A stretch of DNA of 13,388 nt from Bacteroidales bacterium UBA4459 (GTDB taxonomy: Bacteria; Bacteroidota; Bacteroidia; Bacteroidales; F082): the NCBI GenBank assembly GCA_002389465.1, contig DGOT01000147.1, positions 6,857 through 20,244 of the forward strand, written 5' to 3'. The position numbers and the translations under genes are program-made. Shown in pieces: positions 1-6,192 of the stretch (positions are counted from its first letter, which is position 1; every line of letters begins with the position of its first letter). The notes under the pieces were generated by a model. That model searched no databases. It saw only the letters and a list, made by a program, of their open reading frames with translations, and was not told the DNA's origin.

Positions 1-1122
1 TCTTGAAAGTATATTATCTAAATACTCAGCGGTTTTCTTACCGGGTTTTACACCTGGAATAAATCCACCGTTTTTCTTCAAGTCGTCAGCCATCTGATTT
101 GGATTAATCGTGATAGCCGTATAAAAATAGGTAAACAGGATGATCATGATAAAAAACGTGAAGTTGTACCAAAATCCTGTATAATCGGCAAATGCTGCGG
201 CAAAACCTGAAAGGCTTTCTGAGCTTGCAAAACCTACCAGCGTAATGGGTAGAAACATGATGGCCTGGGCAAAGATGATCGGCATTACACCAGCTGAGTT
301 CACTTTAAGTGGCAAATACTGACGTACGCCGCCGTACTGTTTGTTTCCGACAATTCTTTTTGCATATTGCACCGGTACTCTTCGCACACCCTGCACCAGC
401 AAAATCGTAAACAAGATTACCAGTATAAGGATGACTATTTCGACAAGGAAATAGACTAAACCTCCGCCGGCAGCTTCCATTTTAGAAGCAAATTCCTGCA
501 CAAGCGACATAGGAAGCCGGGCAATAATCCCAATCATAATGATAAGTGAGATACCGTTACCAATTCCTTTATCGGTAATCTTCTCTCCTAGCCACATAAT
601 AAATAATGTTCCTGATATCAGAATGATTGTTGAAGAAAACCAGAAGTACACAGGTGGTGATGTAACACCAGCACTAAATGGGGTGATGGCCTGTGAAGGC
701 AATTGAGAAACCACGTTAGCCAGATAAGCTGGTGCCTGAAGGGCCACGATGATAACCGTTAAATAACGGGTGATCTGGTTTATCTTTCTACGTCCGCTTT
801 CCCCTTCACGCTGTAGCTTTTGGAAGTACGGGATTGCCATACCCAGCAATTGAATTACAATAGATGCCGAAATATAAGGCATAATCCCCAGTGCAAAGAT
901 TGAGGCATTGGAGAAAGCTCCTCCTGAAAACATATTGAGCAAACCCATTAAACCAGAGCTACCCTGTTGCTTTAAATTAGCTAACATGCTCGGGTCTACT
1001 CCCGGTAAAACCACATAGGACCCCAAGCGGTAGATTAAAATAATACCCAGCGTATAAAGGATCCGGTTTCTGAGCTCCTCTATCTTATATATATTTCTTA
1101 TGGTTTCGATCAACTTTTTCAT
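1..1122 (-). CDS. secY: Protein translocase subunit SecY, 3' end cut by the window edge
   Basis: SecY is the channel-forming subunit of the SecYEG translocon in the inner membrane; it passes unfolded secretory proteins across and lets membrane segments out sideways. I translated 374 codons from the ATG at 1122-1120 to base 1 with no stop. Visible marks are a hydrophobic first segment near residues 21-39, the conserved GIMPYISASIVIQLL stretch (79-93), EKITDKGIGNGIS (180-192), the cytosolic loop with PVQYAKR (250-256), LPLKVNSAGVMPIIFA (270-285), and a last cytosolic loop with NPNQMADDLKK and GGFIPGVKPGK (340-362). Compared with E. coli SecY, the last two membrane segments and the tail, roughly 70 residues, lie outside the window. 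It starts 5 nt after the rplO stop, the usual last position of the spc block. Nothing looks damaged; the truncation is only the window edge. Confidence 0.97.
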   Translation of the reverse strand, partial: MKKLIETIRNIYKIEELRNRILYTLGIILIYRLGSYVVLPGVDPSMLANLKQQGSSGLMGLLNMFSGGAFSNASIFALGIMPYISASIVIQLLGMAIPYFQKLQREGESGRRKINQITRYLTVIIVALQAPAYLANVVSQLPSQAITPFSAGVTSPPVYFWFSSTIILISGTLFIMWLGEKITDKGIGNGISLIIMIGIIARLPMSLVQEFASKMEAAGGGLVYFLVEIVILILVILFTILLVQGVRRVPVQYAKRIVGNKQYGGVRQYLPLKVNSAGVMPIIFAQAIMFLPITLVGFASSESLSGFAAAFADYTGFWYNFTFFIMIILFTYFYTAITINPNQMADDLKKNGGFIPGVKPGKKTAEYLDNILSR

Positions 1123-1127
1123 TCAAT

Positions 1128-1574
1128 CTAAATTTTAATGGCTGTTCCGCCTTGTGCTTCAATTGCTTCCTGCGCTGATTTTGTAAATGCATGCGCTGTA
1201 ACATCGAGTTTCGCTTTTAACTCGCCATGACCTAATATTTTAATCAGATCTTTCTTTTTAGCCAGTCCGTTTTCAACCAACACTTCGATGTTGATAGTTT
1301 TCAGCTTTTTATCGTCGACCAATTTTTGGAGTGACCTGATATTTATGCCTTTATACGCAACACGATTAATATTTTTGAAACCAAACTTCGGCACACGACG
1401 ATATAACGGCATTTGGCCTCCTTCGAAACCTATTTTACGCTTATAACCGGATCTTGACTGAGCCCCTTTATGCCCTTTGGTAGATGTACCACCCCGTCCG
1501 GAGCCTTCACCGCGACCAATTCTCTTTTTGTTCTTTACAGAACCTTCAGCTGGTTTTAGATTGCTTAAATCCAT
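1128..1574 (-). CDS. rplO: 50S ribosomal protein L15 (uL15)
   Basis: L15 is a late-assembling large-subunit protein whose long basic N-terminal arm threads into 23S rRNA. The arm is rich in Gly and Arg (RIGRGEGSGRGG, then GHKGAQSRSG), followed by GFEGGQMPLYRRVPKFGF, the L15 signature region, and a globular C-terminal half. I start it at the ATG at 1574-1572 (MDLSNLKPAEGS, 148 residues). The same frame stays open nine bases further to a TTG that directly abuts the rpmD stop (giving MKK first). L15 relatives in this phylum begin at the MxLSNLKPAEGS position as I recall them, so the ATG is preferred. The stop is TAG. It lies between rpmD and secY, the conserved spc order. Confidence 0.96.
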   Translation of the reverse strand: MDLSNLKPAEGSVKNKKRIGRGEGSGRGGTSTKGHKGAQSRSGYKRKIGFEGGQMPLYRRVPKFGFKNINRVAYKGINIRSLQKLVDDKKLKTINIEVLVENGLAKKKDLIKILGHGELKAKLDVTAHAFTKSAQEAIEAQGGTAIKI

Positions 1575-1583
1575 TTTCTTCAA

Positions 1584-1766
1584 TTATTTAATTTCTTCAA
1601 CCTTCAATAAATGCTTTACTTTTTCAATCATACCCAGAATTTGAGGTGTTGCCTCATGTTCTTTAGGCCGATGAAGTTTCTTCAGACCAAGTGCCACAAG
1701 CGTACGCTTTTGACGTTTCGGCCTGTTAATTTCGCTTCTTATCTGCGTTATCCTTACTTTTTTCAT
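1584..1766 (-). CDS. rpmD: 50S ribosomal protein L30 (uL30)
   Basis: L30 is a small protein on the solvent side of the large subunit. The product is 60 residues, the normal size of the bacterial short form. It opens with KKVRITQIRSEINRPKRQKRTL, which contains the typical strand followed by a basic helix, then ALGLKKLHR near residues 26-34, and ends in a second helix and strand. It sits between rpsE (12 nt gap) and rplO, as in almost all bacteria. Its stop TAA is in the same reading frame as rplO, separated from the rplO ATG by only three codons (TTG AAG AAA), so readthrough would in principle give an L30-L15 fusion; there is no sign that this is used. L30 is missing in some lineages but is complete here. 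Confidence 0.96.
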   Translation of the reverse strand: MKKVRITQIRSEINRPKRQKRTLVALGLKKLHRPKEHEATPQILGMIEKVKHLLKVEEIK

Positions 1767-1778
1767 GTTCTAACTCAA

Positions 1779-2297
1779 TTAACCGTTAAATACAGTATCT
1801 AAGTCAACACCACGCACCTGTGCTACCGTATACGGATCGCGCATGAGCGAAAGAGCGTTGATTGTAGCTTTTACTACAGAGTGAGGGTTTGATGATCCCT
1901 TGGACTTTGCGAGTACATTTTTAACTCCAACACTTTCCAATACAGCGCGCATAGCACCACCGGCGATAACACCGGTACCCGGAGCTGCAGGTTGAATATA
2001 CACCTTGGCACCGCTATATTTTCCTGTTTGTTCGTGTGGCAATGTTCCTTTAAGGACCGGTACTTTAATAAGATGTTTCTTAGCATCGTCAATCCCTTTG
2101 GCTATAGCAGCCGTAACCTCTTTTGCTTTTCCAAGGCCGTATCCAACAACACCGTTCTCATTACCCACAACCACAATGGCTGAGAAGCTAAAAGTACGCC
2201 CACCTTTGGTAACTTTTGTTACTCTTTGTATGCTTACCAGTCTGTCTTTAAATTCGATCTCACTGGATTTTACACGTTTTACGTTTGCGTCTGACAT
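1779..2297 (-). CDS. rpsE: 30S ribosomal protein S5 (uS5)
   Basis: S5 lies near the mRNA entry tunnel, contacts S4 and S8, and helps set decoding accuracy. The protein has 172 residues, close to the family norm. The N-terminal double-stranded-RNA-binding fold includes the loop KVTKGGRTFSFSA (about residues 28-40), where spectinomycin-resistance changes arise in other bacteria; the loop looks wild type. The C-terminal half carries PAAPGTGVIAGGAMRAVLE and SSNPHSVVKAT, the standard S5 fold. The ATG is 5 nt after the rplR stop. I see no Shine-Dalgarno motif; the upstream bases are AAATTTTAATTGAT. Confidence 0.98.
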   Translation of the reverse strand: MSDANVKRVKSSEIEFKDRLVSIQRVTKVTKGGRTFSFSAIVVVGNENGVVGYGLGKAKEVTAAIAKGIDDAKKHLIKVPVLKGTLPHEQTGKYSGAKVYIQPAAPGTGVIAGGAMRAVLESVGVKNVLAKSKGSSNPHSVVKATINALSLMRDPYTVAQVRGVDLDTVFNG

Positions 2298-2302
2298 ATC
2301 AA

Positions 2303-2665
2303 TTAAAATTTAAGTCCACCTTCTCTGGCAGCTTCAGCTAGCGACTTTATCCTGCCGTGATATAAATAACCATTTCTATCGAAAACAACTTCAGTAACAC
2401 CAGCTGCTTTTGCTTTCTCAGCTATAAGGTTACCTACTTTTTTTGCCTGTTCGGTTTTATTCACTTTACTGTCATCCATAGCTTTGCCGCGTGAAGATGC
2501 CGATACAATTGTTTTCCCATTTAAGTCGTCAACCAACTGAACATAAATCTGCTTATTACTTCTAAAAACAGTCATTCTTGGTCTTTCAGGCGTACCAGAA
2601 ATAGTTCTTCTGATCCGTTGTTTGATCCTGATGCGACGGTATGCTTTTTTATTCTTTATTCCCAT
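2303..2665 (-). CDS. rplR: 50S ribosomal protein L18 (uL18)
   Basis: L18 binds 5S rRNA and, with L5, docks it onto the central protuberance of the large subunit. The product has 120 residues. It begins with a very basic stretch (KNKKAYRRIRIKQRIRR), as expected for the arm that contacts 5S rRNA, followed by GTPERPRMTVFRSNKQIYVQ, VFDRNGYLYHGR and the end EAAREGGLKF, all diagnostic of L18. The ATG at 2665-2663 comes after the longest intergenic gap of the window (44 nt), yet the gene order rplF-rplR-rpsE is standard. The stop is TAA. Confidence 0.98.
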   Translation of the reverse strand: MGIKNKKAYRRIRIKQRIRRTISGTPERPRMTVFRSNKQIYVQLVDDLNGKTIVSASSRGKAMDDSKVNKTEQAKKVGNLIAEKAKAAGVTEVVFDRNGYLYHGRIKSLAEAAREGGLKF

Positions 2666-2709
2666 TTTTCCGGGTTTTACTATTATCCTTTATAATTAGC
2701 TATTACTTA
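2666..2709 (-). other. Longest intergenic gap, between rplF and rplR
   Basis: These 44 nt are the longest non-coding stretch in the window. On the coding strand the gap starts with a second stop codon (TAA directly after the rplF TAG), is A/T-rich, contains AAAGGAT too far from the rplR ATG to act as a normal Shine-Dalgarno, and ends with CCCGGAAAA before the ATG. I see no hairpin followed by a T-run and no Bacteroidota promoter (TTTG near -33 with TAnnTTTG near -7). It looks like a simple spacer. Confidence 0.5.
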
Positions 2710-3267
2710 CTATTTCTCTATGGCAGATTTACCAGCTTTCTTCCTCAATTCTTCTCCCTGGTATTTAACACCCTTGCCTTTGTATGGTTCAGGTGGACGC
2801 TGGGACCTTATTTTTGCGGCTACCTGCCCGATCAGCTGCTTATCAAAAGATTTCAGTTTAATAATCGGGTTTTTACCTCTTTCCGAGATAGTTTCGATAC
2901 TGACTTCCGGGGGCATCTCCATAAAAATATGATGTGAATGACCCAATGATAAGTCAAGAAGCTGGCCTCTAGCTTCTGCTCTGTAACCAACTCCTACCAA
3001 CTCAAGTACAATTTCTACTCCTTCAGAAACTCCATGTACCATATTGTTTATTAATGACCTGTACATGCCATGCTTTGACTTATGGTCTTTGCTTTCGGTA
3101 GCCCTCTTAAGGGATATTGTGCCGTCTTCAACTTTTACTTCAATTCCCGGATCAACCAGTTGTTCCAGTTCTCCAAGTTTACCTTTTACCTTTACCAGGT
3201 TGGTATCAGAAACACTGATCTCCACTCCTTCGGGTACTGTTATGGGTAATTTTCCTATTCGTGACAT
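2710..3267 (-). CDS. rplF: 50S ribosomal protein L6 (uL6)
   Basis: L6 sits near the factor-binding site of the large subunit, close to the sarcin-ricin loop. The protein has 185 residues with the family's duplicated fold. The first repeat begins SRIGKLPITVPEGVEI and contains KVKGKLGELE; the second includes GVGYRAEARGQLLDLSLGHSH (split here by residue 100), and the C-terminal signature RPPEPYKGKGVKY is present near residues 158-170. The ATG follows the rpsH stop by 13 nt. It is one of the few genes here with a purine-rich element ahead of the start (AGAGGA, 7 nt upstream of the ATG). The stop is TAG immediately followed in frame by TAA. Confidence 0.98.
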   Translation of the reverse strand: MSRIGKLPITVPEGVEISVSDTNLVKVKGKLGELEQLVDPGIEVKVEDGTISLKRATESKDHKSKHGMYRSLINNMVHGVSEGVEIVLELVGVGYRAEARGQLLDLSLGHSHHIFMEMPPEVSIETISERGKNPIIKLKSFDKQLIGQVAAKIRSQRPPEPYKGKGVKYQGEELRKKAGKSAIEK

Positions 3268-3274
3268 TTGTTTA

Positions 3275-3280
3275 TCCTCT
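3275..3280 (-). promoter_or_regulatory. Shine-Dalgarno-like AGAGGA ahead of rplF
   Basis: The coding strand reads AGAGGATAAACAAATG, placing a GAGG core 8 nt from the rplF ATG, directly after the rpsH TAA. Only four bases match the usual anti-Shine-Dalgarno core, so chance is possible. It stands out because most starts in this window have only A/T-rich leaders. Confidence 0.35.
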
Positions 3281-3679
3281 TTAACTTACATAACAAATTA
3301 CTTCGCCGCCCACATTCATTTTTTTAGCTTCCTTATCGGTGATTACACCATGGGAAGTAGAAAGCACGGCTATTCCCAGCCCATTCATTACACGTGGTAA
3401 TTCATCGGCGCCCACATATTTACGAAGACCCGGTGTTGACACCCTTTGAAGCTTATTAATAGCCGGCATTTTTGTTACCGGATGGTATTTCAAAGCAATC
3501 TTTATAGTACCCTGAACATCATCGTCTTCGAATTTATAATTCAAAATATATCCTTTTTCAAAAAGGATCTTTGTCATATTCTTTTTCAAGTTTGAAGCAG
3601 GAATTTCCACCATCCGGTGTTTTGCTGCTACAGCATTCCTGATTCTTGTCAAATAGTCTGCAATTGGATCCGTATTCAT
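3281..3679 (-). CDS. rpsH: 30S ribosomal protein S8 (uS8)
   Basis: S8 is a primary 16S rRNA-binding protein that organises the central domain of the small subunit; in E. coli it also represses the spc operon by binding mRNA near rplE. The product has 132 residues. It starts MNTDPIADYLTRIRNA, the standard S8 opening, has the KIALKYH and VSTPGLRKYVG segments in the middle, and ends with GIAVLSTSHGVITDKEAKK and GGEVICYVS, the RNA-binding C-terminal signature. It lies 25 nt after rpsN and 13 nt before rplF, the normal order. I could not see an S8-type hairpin around the rplX-rplE junction, so I do not claim the E. coli feedback loop here. Confidence 0.98.
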   Translation of the reverse strand: MNTDPIADYLTRIRNAVAAKHRMVEIPASNLKKNMTKILFEKGYILNYKFEDDDVQGTIKIALKYHPVTKMPAINKLQRVSTPGLRKYVGADELPRVMNGLGIAVLSTSHGVITDKEAKKMNVGGEVICYVS

Positions 3680-3704
3680 CTGATTAATCTTTTTTTATTA
3701 TCAA

Positions 3705-3974
3705 TTACCAACTGGCTTTTTTAACTCCGGGAATTAACCCTTTCAATGCCATTTCGCGGAAATTAATTCGCGAAATACCAAATTGTCTCATATAACCTTT
3801 AGGCCTTCCTGTTAGTTGGCAACGGTTATGCAGACGAACCGGCGAGGCATTACGGGGCAGCTTTTGCAAACCTTCGTAGTCGCCGGTAGCTTTTAATTCA
3901 GCACGCTTTGCTGCATACTTTTCAACCATTTTTTGTCTTTTACGCTCACGCGCTTTCATTGACTCTTTTGCCAT
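3705..3974 (-). CDS. rpsN: 30S ribosomal protein S14 (uS14), zinc-free form
   Basis: S14 belongs to the head of the small subunit and contacts S3 and S10. The protein has 89 residues and starts MAKESMKARERKRQKM, then a basic helix (KYAAKRAELKATG), NASPVRLHNRCQLTGRPKGY and the end GLIPGVKKASW. There is a single Cys and no paired CxxC motifs, so this is the zinc-independent long form, not the 61-residue zinc form. The insert between the N-terminal helix and LPRNASP is short, as in many Bacteroidota; Bacteroides itself has, as I recall, a longer version near 99 residues. It begins 6 nt after the rplE stop pair. Confidence 0.97.
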   Translation of the reverse strand: MAKESMKARERKRQKMVEKYAAKRAELKATGDYEGLQKLPRNASPVRLHNRCQLTGRPKGYMRQFGISRINFREMALKGLIPGVKKASW

Positions 3975-3980
3975 GAGTTA

Positions 3981-4541
3981 TTATTTTTTCTGATTTTTAA
4001 ATGGTAATCCAAATTCTCTCAGTAAAGCAAATGCTTCCTGGTCGGTTTTGGCAGAAGTAACAATGGTAATATCCATACCATTAATCATTGTTACTTTATC
4101 AATATCAATTTCGGGATAAATCAACTGTTCGGTAACACCGAATGTGTAATTTCCACGTCCGTCAAATCCTTTATCGTTGATTCCTCTAAAGTCGCGGACA
4201 CGAGGTAATGAAACCGACACCATCCGGTCAAGGAATTCGTACATTTTCTCTCCGCGCAGCGTTACGCGAACCCCTATAGCATTTCCTTTTCTTAACTTAA
4301 AGTTTGAAACGTCATGCTTTGAGATCGTAGGAACTGCCTTTTGTCCGGTAACAGCCGTCATCTCGGCAACACCGATATCAATAAGTTTCTTGTCGGTCAA
4401 AGCAGCACCAATACCTTGGTTCAGTGCAATTTTAACCAATTTTGGAACCTGCATGACAGTTTTGTAATCTAACTCTTTCATCAGAGCAGGTACAATCTCT
4501 TCGTAGTATTTTTTTCTTAATCTAGGTTGTATTTTTTCCAT
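3981..4541 (-). CDS. rplE: 50S ribosomal protein L5 (uL5)
   Basis: L5 binds 5S rRNA and forms part of the central protuberance, contacting the P-site tRNA and bridging to S13. The 186-residue product starts MEKIQPRLRKKYYEEIVPAL, has VPKLVKIALNQGIG (the L5 signature, about residues 33-46), GQKAVPTISKHDVSNFKLRKG (split by residue 80), and LPRVRDFRGIN followed by the glycine-rich GRGNYTFGVTEQLIYPEID segment. The ATG shares one base with the rplX stop (TAATG), and a GGAGGT motif lies 9 nt upstream inside rplX, so translation is probably coupled as well as independently initiated. The gene ends with two consecutive in-frame stops, TAA TAA. Confidence 0.98.
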   Translation of the reverse strand: MEKIQPRLRKKYYEEIVPALMKELDYKTVMQVPKLVKIALNQGIGAALTDKKLIDIGVAEMTAVTGQKAVPTISKHDVSNFKLRKGNAIGVRVTLRGEKMYEFLDRMVSVSLPRVRDFRGINDKGFDGRGNYTFGVTEQLIYPEIDIDKVTMINGMDITIVTSAKTDQEAFALLREFGLPFKNQKK

Positions 4542-4861
4542 TACTTAATTACCTCCCCTGATTTATTAGAAACACGAACTGATTTTCCTGTTTTTTCATC
4601 CTTTTTTCTACCAATCCTTGTCGGTTTGCCTGATTTATCCATAACCATCAGGTTAGAGATATGCACAGATGCTTCTTGTTTTACAATACCGCCTTTAGGA
4701 TTGTCGGCATTTGGCCGTGTATGTTTTGAGATCATGTTCACACCTTCGACAATAGCTCTTTGCTTTTCTCTGTCAACGTTGAGCACACGACCCGACTGCC
4801 CTTTGTTGTTTCCGGCAATCACCATAACATTATCACCTTTTTTTACATGTAACTTAGCCAT
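4541..4861 (-). CDS. rplX: 50S ribosomal protein L24 (uL24)
   Basis: L24 is an assembly-initiator protein that binds the 5' domain of 23S rRNA and sits near the exit of the peptide tunnel. The product has 106 residues. The N-terminal KOW motif is clear (KKGDNVMVIAGNNKGQSGRV, residues 7-26), followed by GVNMISKHTRPN (about 40-51), then GGIVKQEASVHISNLMV, and a basic tail. It starts 18 nt after rplN. Its last codons (Ser-Gly-Glu-Val-Ile-Lys) are encoded by the bases that also form the GGAGGT motif ahead of rplE, and its TAA overlaps the rplE ATG by one base. Confidence 0.98.
   Translation of the reverse strand: MAKLHVKKGDNVMVIAGNNKGQSGRVLNVDREKQRAIVEGVNMISKHTRPNADNPKGGIVKQEASVHISNLMVMDKSGKPTRIGRKKDEKTGKSVRVSNKSGEVIK
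4551..4556 (-). promoter_or_regulatory. Strong Shine-Dalgarno motif (GGAGGT) for rplE inside the end of rplX
   Basis: On the coding strand the end of rplX reads GGGGAGGTAATTAAGTAATG. GGAGGT matches six bases of the standard Shine-Dalgarno and lies 9 nt before the rplE ATG, within workable spacing. This is the clearest such motif I saw at any start in the window. It coincides with Gly-Glu-Val codons of L24, so part of the signal could reflect coding constraint rather than initiation. Confidence 0.5.
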
Positions 4862-4879
4862 AACTAACTACTTTCTATA

Positions 4880-5248
4880 TTAAAGCACCTCAGGTGCCAG
4901 TGATACAATTTTCATATACTGCTTCTCACGAAGTTCTCTGGCAACAGGCCCGAAAATACGAGTTCCCACCATTTCGCCGGCGGTATTCAGTAAAACAACC
5001 GCATTGTCGTCGAAACGGATGTACGATCCATCCTGTCTACGCACTTCTTTTCTTGTTCTTACTACAACTGCTTTTGTAACCGAACCTTTTTTAATATTAC
5101 CTGAAGGCAAAGCGCTTTTAACGGTAACCACTATCTGGTCGCCCACGCTAGCATATCGCCTTCCGGTTCCACCAAGCACTCTGATACAGAGCACCTCTTT
5201 GGCTCCACTGTTATCAGCAACTGCAAGTCTTGATTCTTGTTGTATCAT
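4880..5248 (-). CDS. rplN: 50S ribosomal protein L14 (uL14)
   Basis: L14 lies at the subunit interface, forms an intersubunit bridge with 16S rRNA, and is the docking point for the silencing factor RsfS in many bacteria. The length of 122 residues is exactly the usual size. It begins MIQQESRLAVADNSGAKEVLCI and continues with GGTGRRYASVGDQIVVTVK, AVVVRTRKEVRRQDGS, FDDNAVVLLN and GTRIFGPVARELR, covering the L14 signature. Only 2 nt separate it from the rpsQ stop, so translational coupling is likely. This gene marks the junction where the E. coli S10 operon ends and the spc operon starts; here there is no room for a separate promoter in the gap. Confidence 0.98.
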   Translation of the reverse strand: MIQQESRLAVADNSGAKEVLCIRVLGGTGRRYASVGDQIVVTVKSALPSGNIKKGSVTKAVVVRTRKEVRRQDGSYIRFDDNAVVLLNTAGEMVGTRIFGPVARELREKQYMKIVSLAPEVL

Positions 5249-5250
5249 GA

Positions 5251-5508
5251 TTATTTAGCTCTTTCTATTATTTCAACTAACCTCCAATTTTTATTCTTGC
5301 TCAATGGTCTTGTTTCCATAATGCGCACCGTATCACCGATGTTACACTCATTATTTTCATCGTGAGCAACGAATTTTCTGGACTTCTTAACATACTTTCC
5401 GTAAATAGGATGCTTAAACTGACGTTCAATCCGAACGACAATTGATTTGTCCATCTTATTACTTACAACCAAGCCGGTTCGTTCTTTTCTAAGGTTTCTC
5501 TTTTCCAT
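5251..5508 (-). CDS. rpsQ: 30S ribosomal protein S17 (uS17)
   Basis: S17 is a primary 16S rRNA-binding protein with an OB fold at the bottom of the body of the small subunit. The 85-residue product starts MEKRNLRKERTGLVVSNKMD and contains KSIVVRIERQFKHPIYGKYV, then KKSRKFVAHDENN, and the signature IGDTVRIMETRPLSKNKNWRL. The ATG falls inside the string TAATAATG, where the first TAA is the rpmC stop, so ribosomes finishing L29 are placed almost on the S17 start. The rplN gene follows after 2 nt. Confidence 0.98.
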   Translation of the reverse strand: MEKRNLRKERTGLVVSNKMDKSIVVRIERQFKHPIYGKYVKKSRKFVAHDENNECNIGDTVRIMETRPLSKNKNWRLVEIIERAK

Positions 5509-5510
5509 TA

Positions 5511-5723
5511 TTATGATTCCTTATTATTGCTTTCCTCAGTTTTTCTTCTGTGCAGCTCTGTTTTTAAACGAGCTATTGTTTTTTTATTCTCAGTTATCTG
5601 ATGAGGGTTCTCAAGTGGTGAAACAGCATGATTGATTCTGAGCCTGATAAGGTGTTTTTTTTCTTCCTCAAGCCTGTCGATTAGATCAGCTGTACTTAAT
5701 TCTTTAATTACTTCCTGTTTCAT
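5511..5723 (-). CDS. rpmC: 50S ribosomal protein L29 (uL29)
   Basis: L29 is a two-helix protein beside the peptide exit tunnel, next to L23, where it contributes to the docking site for the signal recognition particle and trigger factor. The product has 70 residues: MKQEVIKELSTADLIDRLEE opens the first helix, LIRLRINHAVSPLENPHQI is the typical connection, and KKTIARLKTELHRRK is the second helix. The last eight or nine residues (TEESNNKES) form a short hydrophilic tail. The start codon is 6 nt after the rplP stop. The stop TAA is followed in frame by a second TAA, the latter sharing bases with the rpsQ ATG. Confidence 0.96.
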   Translation of the reverse strand: MKQEVIKELSTADLIDRLEEEKKHLIRLRINHAVSPLENPHQITENKKTIARLKTELHRRKTEESNNKES

Positions 5724-5729
5724 CTTTTC

Positions 5730-6155
5730 TTATTTATCTTCAGTGTAATCTCTTCTGACAACAAACCTTGTGGTTACGGGCAACTTCTGTGCAGCCAGCC
5801 TTAACGCTTCTTTGGCAACAGCCAAAGGAACGCCTTCGGCTTCAAACATAATCCTGCCCGGAGTAACACGTGCTACATAATATTCAGGAGCACCTTTACC
5901 TTTACCCATACGTACCTCTGCAGGCTTTTTTGTAACCGGTTTATCGGGAAAAATACGGATCCAAATTTGTCCTTCACGCTTCATATAACGTGTCACTGCC
6001 TGACGAGCAGCTTCAATCTGACGACCTGTAATCCATCCTTCCTGCAATGTTTTAATTCCGAATGATCCAAAGGCTAATTGATGGCCACGTTGTGCGTTAC
6101 CTTTCATCCGTCCTTTTTGCTGCTTTCTATATTTCTGTTTTTTCGGTTGTAACAT
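5730..6155 (-). CDS. rplP: 50S ribosomal protein L16 (uL16)
   Basis: L16 lies between the central protuberance and the A-site tRNA and organises the peptidyl-transferase centre late in assembly. The 141-residue protein starts MLQPKKQKYRKQQKGRMKG and carries GITGRQIEAAR-like residues (WITGRQIEAARQAVTRYMKR, about 42-61), IWIRIFPDKPVTKKPAEVRM (68-87) and the glycine-lysine loop MGKGKGAPEYYVARV, where the Arg hydroxylated by RoxA in E. coli is conserved as the Arg of VRMGKGKG. It starts 37 nt after rpsC, and that gap contains only A/T-rich sequence with no evident Shine-Dalgarno. Confidence 0.98.
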   Translation of the reverse strand: MLQPKKQKYRKQQKGRMKGNAQRGHQLAFGSFGIKTLQEGWITGRQIEAARQAVTRYMKREGQIWIRIFPDKPVTKKPAEVRMGKGKGAPEYYVARVTPGRIMFEAEGVPLAVAKEALRLAAQKLPVTTRFVVRRDYTEDK

Positions 6156-6192
6156 GCTACATTAAAATTAAAAATTTACACTCATTAATTTT

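Noticed and set aside
2666..2709. Possible internal promoter or terminator in the longest gap
   Set aside because: There is no stem with a T-run, no Bacteroidota -33/-7 pair, and AAAGGAT is too far from the rplR ATG.
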